Source: Isoetes taiwanensis | Lineage: Eukaryota; Streptophyta; Lycopodiopsida; Isoetales; Isoetaceae | Direction of reading: 5' to 3' | Assembly: GCA_021234155.1 (NCBI GenBank) | Contig: JAJEKV010000033.1 | Span: 3,821,454 to 3,885,453, forward strand | DNA: 64,000 bases | Shown here: positions 45,439 to 56,577 of the stretch, in pieces | How the letters are laid out: every line of letters begins with the position of its first letter | How positions within the stretch are numbered: the stretch's first letter is position 1 | Notes under the pieces: model-generated | The model's database searches: none | Seen by the model: the letters and a program-made list of their open reading frames with translations, nothing else | Told to the model about the DNA's origin: nothing | Translations under genes and position numbers: made by a program

Positions 45439-45447
45439 TATTTGTAG
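45439..45447. repeat. Target-site duplication, right (TATTTGTAG)
   Basis: It is identical to 36165-36173. Confidence 0.9.
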
Positions 45448-46440
45448 CATATTTGCGCTAAATGTGAGGTGGATATTTATGTCAACAATGCTATGATAGA
45501 CATGTATTTCCAATGTGGTGGCTTACATCATGGTTGGCAGGACTTTGACAGAATGATTGAGAGGGACTCAGGTAGTTGAATTCAGTTATTTCGGGTAGTG
45601 CAAAGTTTGGAAATGGAAAGAAAGTTCTGAAGGCTTTCTGCAGAATGCATGAAGACGCAGTATCAGGTTAAGCCAGGTAACATTTACTATTGTTGCTAAT
45701 GCATGTGCTAAAATGTTTGCTGTGGAGCATGCTAATTTGTTTGCTATACACGCTTAGACATTGAGAACTAAGAATAAATTTCAGATTTGTGTCCTTGAAA
45801 TACTCTCGTCGATATGTACAGTACACATGGGAGTTTGAAAGAATCTTGCCTGGTATTCAGTAGTATGCCTGCCTATAATATCATTTCATGGACTGCAGTT
45901 ATTGGAGCATTTGTCCAACATGGAGATGCTATTGGGGCCTTAAAACTCTTCCATCAGATCCAACAGGACGACATTTTGCCAAACAAAGTTGTTTTTTCTA
46001 GCCATTCTTAATGTATATGATGATGGAGAATCATTAGGAAAGCTAAAATCATTTCAAGCTTAGACAATTGCAAATGGCTAATGACAAGATAAATTTATTG
46101 TGAGCGCATTAATTAGCTTGTATACTAATCATGGGGGGATTCAAGATGCTTACCCTACTCCACCTGCGAGGAATATAATTGTTTGGAATGTGATTATTGC
46201 AGCAAATTCTCATCATCATACCGCTGGAGGCTCAATTGCCTCTTCATGAAATGCAGAGGGAAGTTGTGAGGCCAGATAGTTTGGCATTTGGTCATGCACT
46301 TGGCATTTGGTTATGCACTCTCTGAGGCAATCATTAACAGCAGAAACCACGAGGGAAGCAATTCCATGTCAAAGTTTTCGTACTGCTATTACCTTGATGC
46401 CAAAGACGTCTGTCTTGAAGCTTTTAGGATTTCATATGGA
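45448..46440 (+). pseudogene. PPR protein pseudogene, right part
   Basis: PPR homology resumes just after the MULE: KCEVDIYVNNAMIDMYFQCG, a shifted DFDRMIERDS, then MYSTHGSLKESCLVFSSMPA and ISWTAVIGAFVQHGDAIGAL (frame 45814-46011). After another break come ALISLYTNHGGIQDA, NIIVWNVIIAANSHHH and REVVRPDSLAFGHAL. This is the tandem PLS pattern of plant PPR proteins. Every second or third repeat changes frame or meets a stop. It was already decaying, or is mis-sequenced, where the MULE landed. Confidence 0.7.
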
Positions 46441-48319
46441 GCTCAAGGTAAATTTTCTGAAGCTGTAATCAAGTGGGCTTTTAAATGGAAGAACTTTGCA
46501 AAGGCGTGCTTGGGTGCCTGTTTGGGGCCAATAATTGTTAATGACATGGAGTACATGTTCTTGCAGATCATGATTTGCAGATGTGAATAAAGACATGCAA
46601 ATTACAAAAAGGTTTTCCTGGATGATTCTTTCTCTCTTGTTGAGAAAAATCTGCATAAAGGCTTTCTACTCTGCATAAAGGCTGCCATTCAGCATTGGAC
46701 AGCTTGAGGGACATGGAAATGAATATAAAGTTGATTATTATGTAGAATATAACACCTGCTCTTGTAAGCATTAGGCGGGACTTTGGAGTAAAATTGGAGA
46801 GAGGAATATAACCTACTCAGCTGTAACATTTATCTAGAGACTTCTTCTATTGTTCAATGGCATATCCATTAAAACCCATTATATGCAGATGGAAATAGTG
46901 GGAGGTCACTAAATCAATTGTAAAGGATTGTAGTTTCATGTGTGTTAGTTTGATGTTTCAACAAACTAGATGACACAACTGTTAGTGGAAATTGTAATAG
47001 ATATTATGTGCCTAGGAACCTGGCGGTCAGAGAGGTTTATAGCCGGAAACCTCGACGGCAGGCTCCTAAACGTAAACCCACTAGGGAGCCAAAATTTCGG
47101 CCACCTGGCAAAAATATTAAATTTTTTTTCGGCACTTTTTTTCTTGCTCGTCTATGGCAGAGCTTCGGCGATGGCGCTACGTCATTCTGTTGGGGTGCTT
47201 GATGATTAGAGCTTCGGCGATGGCGCTACGTCATTCTGTTGAGGTGCTTGATGATTGGACGTGCTTGATGATTGGACGAGTTTTTGGAGCTGCTTGTATC
47301 TGGCGCTTGTCTTGCATCGAGTTTTTTCACGTTCGGGAGCTTTTCTTTGAAGATCAAGGCCTATTTTGTTTGTTGCATGCAAGTTTTCGGCCGTGCTTGC
47401 CTCCTTTATTTTCTTGCCTTCATGTTTGCTTGTTTCTAACAAATGTTTATCTTTCTTGTAGGTGATCCTGAAGTATTAGTTTGATCCTCGACTTTCTGGC
47501 TTCATTCCTCGAGTTTCTTGCTTCATTCATCGACTTTCTTGCTTCATTCCTCGAGTTTCTAGTTCTGTTGTAGGGGTGCAGTGTTTATTATGTTTATTAT
47601 GTTGTAGTAGGTTGCAGTTGTTCATTCTATTATGGATCCTCGTGGTCTAAAGTTTAAGCTGGAGGTTTCCTAGGTTGGAGGTTTCCTAGTTTTTGGAGCT
47701 ACTCTATTTAGATTGCCAAGGATGATTTAGGTTGCAGGATGACCAATGTACCCTTACATGCGAATCATGCAGATAGGATTTCAAAGTGGATGTTTAGTGG
47801 GAGTACTCTCTCGTGAAAAGTATAACAGAGGAGTAGCCTTTTTCTTTGTAAGGACTAGACATTTTTCCCTCTGTTCTTCTTGGCTAATTTTGCAGCCTTA
47901 CACCTTTGAAGTCTGCTGACAGCATGTCGGCGTTGTTGGAGTTGTACATCCGGTTCGTCCAGCTTACAGAAATTTGGTCTTCAACAAGATTCAAGATTAA
48001 GAGAGTGCTAAGGAACTCTTTGTTTTGTTGAAGAGGCATGAAAGTGTTTTATCTAGCAGAGGTATGTAACGAGGAATTCTGTGTGAACTCAAATAGCGAT
48101 AGTGGTTCCTATGGGGCTTTTTGACACTTCACAATTGCCCAAGTTGAAGAGCTGAATCTTTGTATAACTATGATTTTTTGAGCACTATGTTATGGCAAAC
48201 TGTTAATTCCTGACTTGAACAAAATTTTAATGTAGTTGTGGCGGTGCTGTAAGCGGCGCCGCCAGAAACCTACAACCCAAAAAATACCTGTTTTAAACAA
48301 TTAAGCCAAAATCCAGTTC
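46028..48319. repeat. Segmental duplication, copy 1
   Basis: It matches 50466-52383 throughout, including the PPR end, the hairpin GGAACCTG/CAGGCTCC region and the 1.2-kb element. Copy 1 has an extra 54-bp tandem duplication at about 47161-47265 and is cut at 48319 by a LINE fragment. Confidence 0.85.
47071..48319. mobile_element. 1.2-kb element with inverted ends, truncated copy
   Basis: The left end CGTAAACCCACTAGGGAGCC matches 51197. The right end is missing where the LINE fragment begins. Confidence 0.4.
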
Positions 48320-49039
48320 GTGACTACTTATTCTTACCCTAGAGATTAGATTCCTTTTTTTGGCATCGAGATTTGCATCCAAATAGTCTTGTTTCACATA
48401 AATCACCATTGGGTTGATCTCACATCTATAGAAGTCTAGCTTCACTCTCCCACAACTTTATAAGAATCTTGTTCTATACGAGGCATCTGATCCCAATATC
48501 TGATTCTGGCAAATTGTGCAAATCAGTCCCCCAATTTGCTGCCCACCCACATAGCTTTGTATACCAAGTTGGATGTTCTTGTTGTGTGGATTCTATTAAC
48601 ACATATGCTCGCATACCGTTTTCATTGAGTTTCTAATCCCAACCAAGTAGACATGTTCAATAGAGCGTTTCCCCTTCAAGTGGAAGAAAGCCAACCTCTG
48701 CCAAGAGAATATCATATGGTGTTTAGGCTTTGAGCCCTAGCTCACTTAAAAGGAAGCACTTTTGGACATTTTCAACTTTTGCACATATATCTCTCATACT
48801 GTGTCCAGCACAGATGCAGAATCATTAAGGTAAGCATAGATGTGGTTGAGTGACTCTGTCACTCTAGCTAGCCATCCATCCAACGGAATATCTAGATTCT
48901 TCAGTTCTCAGATGTCTATGTGGTTCATCTGGAAGTGATGTGGTCTAAGCACTGGTACGACATAGTGTTACTCATCTCCATGATGCCGCTACTATTTGTG
49001 CATCTTTTCATAGGCCAAACAACTTCCTTTTCCACAAAA
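48318..49039 (-). mobile_element. LINE 3' fragment, copy 2
   Basis: It is a near copy of 30629-31372 with small indels. It starts at almost the same base, within the codons for SSHD. A shared breakpoint suggests duplication of an already truncated fragment, or a preferred stop of reverse transcription. Confidence 0.6.
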
Positions 49040-50183
49040 GTTAGCTACTGCAGATAAGTCTCACGGTCCGTCACAATTTTGCAGTCCGATTTCTATTTAA
49101 AGATGGGTTATAAGATATATATTTTATTGCTTCCACTTGTCAAATGGACTTTCACTATTTCATTGTGACATTTGCTTGGTCTAGACACTGCTCTTAATTA
49201 TGTTTTCTGCCACATTCTACCAGGAAAGTGTTCTATCATGCCTTGTACATCATGACGTGTCTTTAATCCAACCCTTCATCTATTCCTGCCGCCCATGATG
49301 TTAAGTTTATGCCTTTTGGACTTAGAAATTTTTTTTGGCTCGCTTAACTAACACTTTCTTTTTGGAATGGTTTGCAAAGTTATGGGTGATGAGATAGCAT
49401 GAGCAAGGTACGATGGCAAAGATGAGCGATGACATGAAGAAACATGAGGGGTAAAAATGAAGAATTTGCCTAACCAATTTTGCCACTTTTTAGAAGAGGC
49501 ATATTTCACCATAGTGACATATCATTTCTTTGCAAGACATCATATGACTAACACTTTTGGTTGAATTGAATTGAATTGAATGAATTTTGGTAGAAAGCAA
49601 TAAAATCATTTATGAAATTGTTGAAATTGTGAACTAGGATCACTACTTGTTATATGAAAGGTAACTTGGTGCCTCGCTTTTTCTGGCTTTTATACTAAAT
49701 TCTACATTGCATTTTTTGTAGATATCAAATCAGTAACAGTCTAGAAACATATCAAAGTTAAAAAAAAAAAAAAAAAAAAAAAACTCTTCATCATCCCGAG
49801 AGTATGAAGAAAATAGGTTGTGGTATCAGGAACATTGAAATATGTGTTTGCTGTTTATCTAAGAATATTTTGCACATTTCCTTCTAAGAGGAATTTGCAT
49901 ATCTCTATGTTGTATGTTCCTCTCGATGTACGTGATGATCTCCATGATTATTCAAAAATGTACAAAATTTTCCACGCTTGCTTCAGATTTCTACAAATTT
50001 AACATCGTGTATAATGCAAGAGAAGATTTCCAAATGTAGTGATAAGTGTGTACATAATATTGTAGCATCAAGACCCAAAGGCGTACTAGAGGGAGAATCA
50101 GAGTTCAAGCTTGAATTTAGAGCTAGGGTAGGTGCAAAGACAAGAACGTAAGTAGGAGATAGAATATGGACTTGATTCAGATC

Positions 50184-50221
<38 letters not shown>

Positions 50222-50465
50222 TATTTTAACGTCACGCCAGAGTAGAGGCACAATTAAGGTCTGGATCAAGAGCACAAAATCAACCAAGACTAGAATTGGA
50301 ATAGAACTGGGACTGAAATTGGAACTGGATCAAGACTTGAACTAGAATCTTAACTGGGTGTGGAAGTGATAACCTGCTATCCAACTTTCTCTACCTTTGT
50401 CCAGAGCAAGAAATATAAAGTACTCGAAAAGGATTAGGAAACTATATTGATAACATTTCAAGCTA
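49040..50465. other. No gene; simple repeats and old duplication
   Basis: It contains a poly-A run (about 49760-49783). A segment at 49850-50070 resembles 33640-34350 (GCTTCAGATTTCTACAAAT and flanks). (GATA)n at 50182-50221 is followed by the inverted SINE end GTATTTTAACGTCACGCC. Confidence 0.6.
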
Positions 50466-52383
50466 AAATCATTAGGAAAGCTAAAATCATTTCAAGCTTA
50501 GACAATTGCTTTGTGAGCGCATTAATTAGCTTGTATACTAATTATGGGGGGATTCAAGATGCTTACTCTACTCCACCTGTGAGGAATATAATTGTTTGGA
50601 ATGTGATTATTGCAGCAAATTCTCATCATCATACCGCTGGAGGCTCAATTGCTTCTTCATGAAATGCAGAAGGAACTTGTGAGGCCAGATAGTTTGGCAT
50701 TTATTCATGCACTTGGCATTTGGTTATGCACTCTCTGAGGCAATCATTAACAGCAGAAACCACGAGGGAAGCAATTCCATGTCAAGGTTTTCGTACTGCT
50801 ATTACCTTGATGCCAAAGATGTATGTCTTGAAGCTTTTAGTATTTCATATGGAGCTCAAGGTATCAAGTGGGCTTTTAAATGGAAGAACTTTGCAAAGGC
50901 GTGCTTGGGTGCCCGTTTGGGGCCAATAATTGTTAATGACATGGAGTACATGTTCTTGCAGATCATGATTTGCAGATGTGAATAAAGACATGCAAATTAC
51001 AAAAAGGTTTTCCTGAATGATTCTTTCTCCCTTGTTGAGAAAAATCTGCATAAAGGCTTTCTACTCTGCATAAAGTCTGCCATTCAGCATTGGACAACTT
51101 GAGGGACATGGAAATGAATATAAAGTTGAAAATGTGCCTAGGAACCTGCCAGTTGGAGAGGTTTACTGGCGGAAACCTCGACGGCAGGCTCCTAAACGCA
51201 AACCCACCAGGGAGCCAAAATCCCGGCCACCTGGCAAAATATTAAATTTTTTTTTCGGCACTTTTTTTGTTTAGCTTCTTTCTTGCTCGGCTATGGCGAT
51301 ACGTCATTCTGTTGAGGCGCTTCATGATTGAACGAGTTTTTGGAGCTGCTCGTATCTGGCGGTTGCCTTGCATCGAGTTTTTTCGCGTTAGAGAGCTTTT
51401 CTTTGAAGATCAAGGCCTGTTTTGTTTGTTGCAGGCAAGGTTTTGGCCATGCTTGCCTCCTTTATGTTCTTGCCTTCATGTTTGCTTGTTTCTAACAAAT
51501 GTTTATTTGTAGGTGATCCTAAAGTATTAGTTTGATCCTCGACTTTCTAGCTTTATTCCTCAAGTTTCTTGCTTCATTCATCTACTTTCTTGCTTCATTC
51601 CTCGAGTTTCTGACTCTGTTGCATGGGTACAGTGGTTATTAGGTTGCAGTAGGTTGTAGTTGTTCATTCTGTTATGGATCCTCGTGGTCTAAAGTTTAAG
51701 TTGGAGGTTTCCTAGGTTGGAGGTTTCTTACTTTTTGGGGCTACTCTATTTAGATTGCCAAGGATGATTTAGGTTGCAGGATGACCAATGTACCCTTACA
51801 TGCGAATCATGCAGATAGGATTTCAAAGTGGATGTTTAATGGGAGTACTCTTTCGTGAAAAGTATAGCAGAGGAGCAGCCTTTTTCTTTGTAGGGACTGG
51901 ACATTTTTTCCTCTGTTCTTCTTGGCTAATTTTGCAGCCTTACACTTTTGAGGTCTGCTGACAGCATATCGGCGTCGTTGGAGTTGTACATCCGGTTCGT
52001 CTAGCTTACAGAAATTTGGTCTTCATTCAAGATTCAAGATTAAGAGAGTGCTAAGGAACTCTTTGTTTTGTTGAAGAGGCATGAAAGTGTTTTATCTAGC
52101 AGAGATATGTAATGAGGAATTCTGTGTGAACTCAAATAGCGATAGTGGTTTCTATGGTATGGCGCTTTTTGACACTTCACAATTGCCCATGTTGAAGAGC
52201 TGAATCTTTGTATAACTATGATTTTTTGAGCACTACGTTATGGCAAACTGTTAATTCTTGACAATTCTTGACTTGAACAAAATTTTAATGTAATTGTGGC
52301 GGTGCTGGTGTTGTAAGCGGTGCTGCTGCCAGAAACCTACAACCCAAAAAATACCTGATTTAAAAATTAAGCCAAACTCCAGG
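50466..52383. repeat. Segmental duplication, copy 2 (with PPR fragment)
   Basis: The second copy of 46028-48319. The PPR part (ALISLYTNYGGIQDAYSTPP at about 50515) is slightly better preserved. A deletion removes part of the sequence seen near 46445-46465 in copy 1. Confidence 0.85.
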
Positions 52384-52408
52384 AATTTTAGCTCCCTGGG
52401 GGTTTACG
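51197..52408. mobile_element. 1.2-kb non-autonomous element with inverted ends
   Basis: The left end CGCAAACCCACCAGGGAGCC (51197) and the inverse of the right end (CGTAAACCCCCAGGGAGCTA, ending 52408) match at about 26 of 30 positions. No target duplication was seen at these exact limits, so the true ends may lie slightly further out. The interior has no credible coding frame. Confidence 0.45.
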
Positions 52409-52409
52409 A

Positions 52410-53380
52410 GCAAGGGTTTCTTGACATGGACTGCGTGCTTGATGACCAATTTCCACTTGTTGCATGCGATGTATTTGTAGAGATATGCATATAGCTCAAT
52501 AGAAAATAACTTTGGAAATGGTATCTACAAGTTTGATCACTTTGTTCTCCATGCTTTTCTTTAAGCCCTATGTGTAGCAAAAGTCAAAGATCACATAGAT
52601 AAACATAACGTAAAGTAGAGTCCATCGGCATCCATTCTAGTTTCCAACGTAACATATGCCTACTCCAAATACCAAAATTAAGGCAAAACTACACTGTGTA
52701 CAATTTAAAGACATCTTTGGAGCAAGATTCTAAACGGGAAGGTTCTTCATTTTTCCTCTTGAGGGGCAATGTATTTATGTTGCAACATTCCTTATTAGGT
52801 AAGGATTCCTACCAAAGAACAAGTATGCATCCTTCAACAATTACAAAATTTTCTTACCTATATATAGAAATATGCTTTTAGAATATTTGCTTCCTCCTAA
52901 AAATGACGCTTTGCTATAGGGCCCCTTTTTTTGTAGAGGGTAAAAAAGCATCATTCTAGTGGTTGTAGGATCGCCACCTATATGAAGAAATATAAGGAAA
53001 ATGCTATGAATTTTGACAGTTTAGACAAGTGTCAGATGATTAAACCATTTAGAGATTGCTTGTTAGAAATTTGACACCTCATCATTTTTTATCAACAATT
53101 CTATTCAAAAAAAAAAGGGTAGATAGTGTGTGAAATTTTAAATATGTGCACTAAAATTACTGAGGAAAGGAGTGAGGTGGCATTGCATTTATTACATAGT
53201 TTTCCATGAAGCTTCTTTCTTGTGCCTCGAATTCAAACGGCCATATCTCTTAAAAAGGATGTCAGATTAAGGCAAAACCTATGTCATTGGATTCCTCTCA
53301 TCGAGAGCTTTTCAAGGACTAGTAATTTCCTATCATTTTGTCGCCATTGTAGCCAACTGTGATTGAAATGGATAATCTTT
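52410..53380. other. No gene seen
   Basis: AT-rich DNA with short frames only. Confidence 0.4.
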
Positions 53381-53382
53381 GT

Positions 53383-53830
53383 GGAATCTTCATAGAATCT
53401 AAGGGAATCTTGAGAGAATCTAGAAAGAGAATCTAGAAGGATCTTCGTAGAATCTCAGGGATTATCGAGGAATCTTATGATAACCTCTGAGAATCTAGAG
53501 GAATCTTGAGAGAATCTTGGAGAATCCTAATAGAATCTTAGGGGATCTTCATATAATCTTTGAGAATCTAAGGTAACCCTTTGTAGATCTTGGAGAATCA
53601 AGAGGAATCTCAAGAGCATCGACGGGTCTTTGTAGAGCCTTAGAGAATCTAAAGAAATCTTCATGAAATCTTAAAGAATCTAGTGAATCTTAAGAGAACC
53701 TGAGGGAATCTTCCTAGAATCTTTGAGAACCTAGAGGAGTTATACGAGAATCTTGGAGAATCCTTATAGAGTCTTAGAGAACCTAACGGAATCTTCATAT
53801 AATTTAAGGATCCTGTTCTAATGCTTGCTA
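53383..53830 (+). repeat. Degenerate tandem repeat of GAATCT(T/A)AG-type units
   Basis: Dozens of 10-24-bp variants of GAATCTTGGAGAATCTA follow one another with no regular period. It is an old, eroded minisatellite. Confidence 0.75.
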
Positions 53831-53839
53831 CTTTTTTAA

Positions 53840-54590
53840 GATCATGGAGCCATTATCCAGTAGACCAGCCCATCCTGTAGCACATGCCACTGCAACAATA
53901 CCGAGATTATTGGTCGTTATATGTTTTAAGACTTTGGATATCTTCATCGGTTTCTTCATGTCCCTTACAAGATTCAGATAAAATTCCAGCCAATAAGTGA
54001 GCCCGTAGAGAGAAATGTTCTGCCGCGATAAATTTCTTGTAAATATAAGTGGAGCACGTTAGGCTGAAAATTTTTGTCAAGGTGTGATGATGGATTCCCT
54101 GCAGCCCCATCATTCGGCCTCAAACGCGAAGATTGAGATCAAAACTTGATGTTGCTTATGGCAAATAACAATGTGAAAAAATGGACAAAATTTTGGGAAG
54201 GAAAATCAATAAAATAGAGCAAGAAGGAAAATAGAAAATGTAGAAAAATAAAAAGATATAGAAAATAAAAGGGTCGTTCACTTTATTCAAGAATAAGGTA
54301 ATATAAAGCTTCAAGGAATCTTCACATAAGGAAAGAGGTCTCTCGCCTCTCTCCCTAGGGCCTGCCACTACCCTTTCTCCATAGAAATCCAAGAGCCAAA
54401 AGAGGAGGAGAACAAGTCTCCTTGTCATGATCTTGACCATTTATTTTTTACACCTCATCAATTGTCTTGTATTTATTTCTTCTCCTTATAGCATCTTCTT
54501 GCTTAACAACTAACACAACTTAATATGGGCCTTTGGATTCTAACAACAAGCACAAATGAATTTGGGCCCTCGATCTCTCTCTTTCCCCCC
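53840..54590. other. No gene seen; flank of the LTR-gag array
   Basis: No recognised element. A polypyrimidine run (C9) directly precedes the array at 54585-54597. Confidence 0.4.
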
Positions 54591-54598
54591 CCCCTTCC

Positions 54599-56577
54599 AG
54601 ATCTTTAGAGTGCAGTTCTTCCATGGTGACCGGGATTTGCCAAAAAAAGGGTCAATAATGTGCAGCTTTCCTCTACTTAATTCAAATGGATGTTAACCCC
54701 CCTAGGTTAAATAGAAGTACTTGGCTACAAGATTACTTGCCGCTTACTTCACATTTATGAAGGCTAGTAGATTAAATCATCATTGCTTCTGATAAGTCCA
54801 CAATAAGCATTGTACACACGATGACCATGTCAAACGAAGCCAAGACCAGCTTTAATGGTGATATGGCACTAGCTTGGGGGCGTGGCTCAGAGGAATGATT
54901 TGCAGAGACAAACACAGAGGCAAGGACTTTGGATGAATATTTTGATTGTTAACTTTAGGAGCTTTTAAAATTAACTTAAGAGAACCATTGAAATGTTAAA
55001 AGTTTTAAAGCAAAGGAACCATTGAAATTCTAAACAATCGAATAAATGAACGAAATAGCAAACAGAAGCCTTTTGTGTCGTTAAAGTAGAAAAAAATTGG
55101 AAACTTTTCGGAAATAGCTCCTGGATCAGCGGAATTGGCCGGATGGCAGAGAAGGGTGCCGGATTTAGGCCAAAAGGTAAGGAAAACCCCCGATTTAGAT
55201 CTGTAACAGCTTTTTAGAATAGTATACACAGGAATCGATCTGCGGAATTAGAGAAGCTGGAAGTGTTCGCTTGAGGCGGATAGCCTGATCGTCCAAACCT
55301 GCTGTAGAATTACTAGAAAATTGTTGTTTGAATGTTTCCTTAGCTCTAGATAAAAATTCCAGAGAATCCCAGAGAGGCTATCCAGCTGGTTAGCAGACTC
55401 TCAGAATTGGGAGGAATTTGAGCTTAGACTTGCCGTGTTTGCAAATCAGAGCCCGGTTGGGTGGAAAAGTTGTGCCGGAAGAACTTTTCTGGAGTTCTAG
55501 ATCATTTTGATTAACTATGTTTGACAGTTTTGCAGGCAGAAAAGACCGCTTGTATCAATTGGTATCAGAGCTGTAACATCCTAAGATTCTGTGAAATGGC
55601 CCAGAACAAATTTATTCTCCCTGTAGCTCAGTATAATCAGGCTATGAATGCTGCTGCGCAGATTGCAATACAGATTGGCATGCCTACATCGAGGAAAATC
55701 AAAGGAAGCTTGAATATGTAGCAATTCTGTATGGGTATTTGCCAGATATATTCCCACAGCCTCCTTTGCCTGTAAAGTACGCCACCAGTTACTCCACCAC
55801 CACCTGATTCTCCTACTGCAGTTGCCAATGTCAGAACAGGTCGAATTAAATGGTTGGAGAAGGTAGAAGGAATGCCGTCATATGCTGGAGATAAACGGAG
55901 TCCGCCAGCAGTTCTGGGATTCTTGGCAAGTTGGAAAAGTTTCTTTGAAAGAGTCAAAGCTACGAAAGAGCAGAAACTACAAGCCATGGATAAATATTTA
56001 ACTGACGTAGCCAGAATATGGTGGCAAGGACGGAAGAAATTGTTACCTCAGATAAAAACCTGGGCCGCTTTTAGAAAAGCATTCGCGTCGCACAACTTGC
56101 ATGCAAATTATTATCCAGATCTTAAAAGACAGTGGGATCTTTTTAAGCAAAGGGAACATGAATCGGTACATCATTTTTATTCCAAGTTCTCCTACTTAGC
56201 GGTACAGATGGGAGAATTACAGCCAGGAGGACTATCTGAAAGTGAAGTGACGCGAAAATTTGTAGCTGGACTACGAGATCCATTATATGCAGAGCTATGT
56301 TTTGCAGAACCATCGACTATTGATGAAGCGGTGCGAAAGGCTGAAGCTGCAGAGATGAAACTCAATCCCAGTATAATGCGGTATGATATTTGGGAGGGGT
56401 ACCCTCAGGAGAAGAATTTTAAGCCAGATAATGGCAAGGTATCTGAAAGAGAGAATAAGAGGTATCGAGTAAGTCCCTTGCTTGGCAATGATGAAACCCG
56501 TACGAAGGGAAGCAATGGAGAATGCGGGATGGCCAAAGCACTGGCAAAAGTACCCCCGGGAGGATGTTTTATATGCG
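54599..56577 (+). mobile_element. LTR-gag tandem array, unit 1
   Basis: The unit begins AGATCTTTAGAGTGCAG. It carries a probable LTR (possible start TGTTAACCCC at 54691, end near 55557), and a primer-binding site TGGTATCAGAGC at 55560-55571 complementary to initiator tRNA-Met. The gag starts MAQNKFILPVAQYNQAMN at 55596. After a frame break it runs as a 273-codon frame (55854-56675) with the capsid-like core (LTDVARIWWQGRKKLLPQ, FVAGLRDPLYAELCF). It is cut in the zinc knuckle (CFIC), where the next unit starts. No protease, RT or integrase is present. The layout is that of TR-GAG non-autonomous elements. Confidence 0.8.

Noticed and set aside
54156-54440. 94-codon minus-strand frame
   Set aside because: Low-complexity Phe/Ile-rich tail, no motif and no neighbouring exons.
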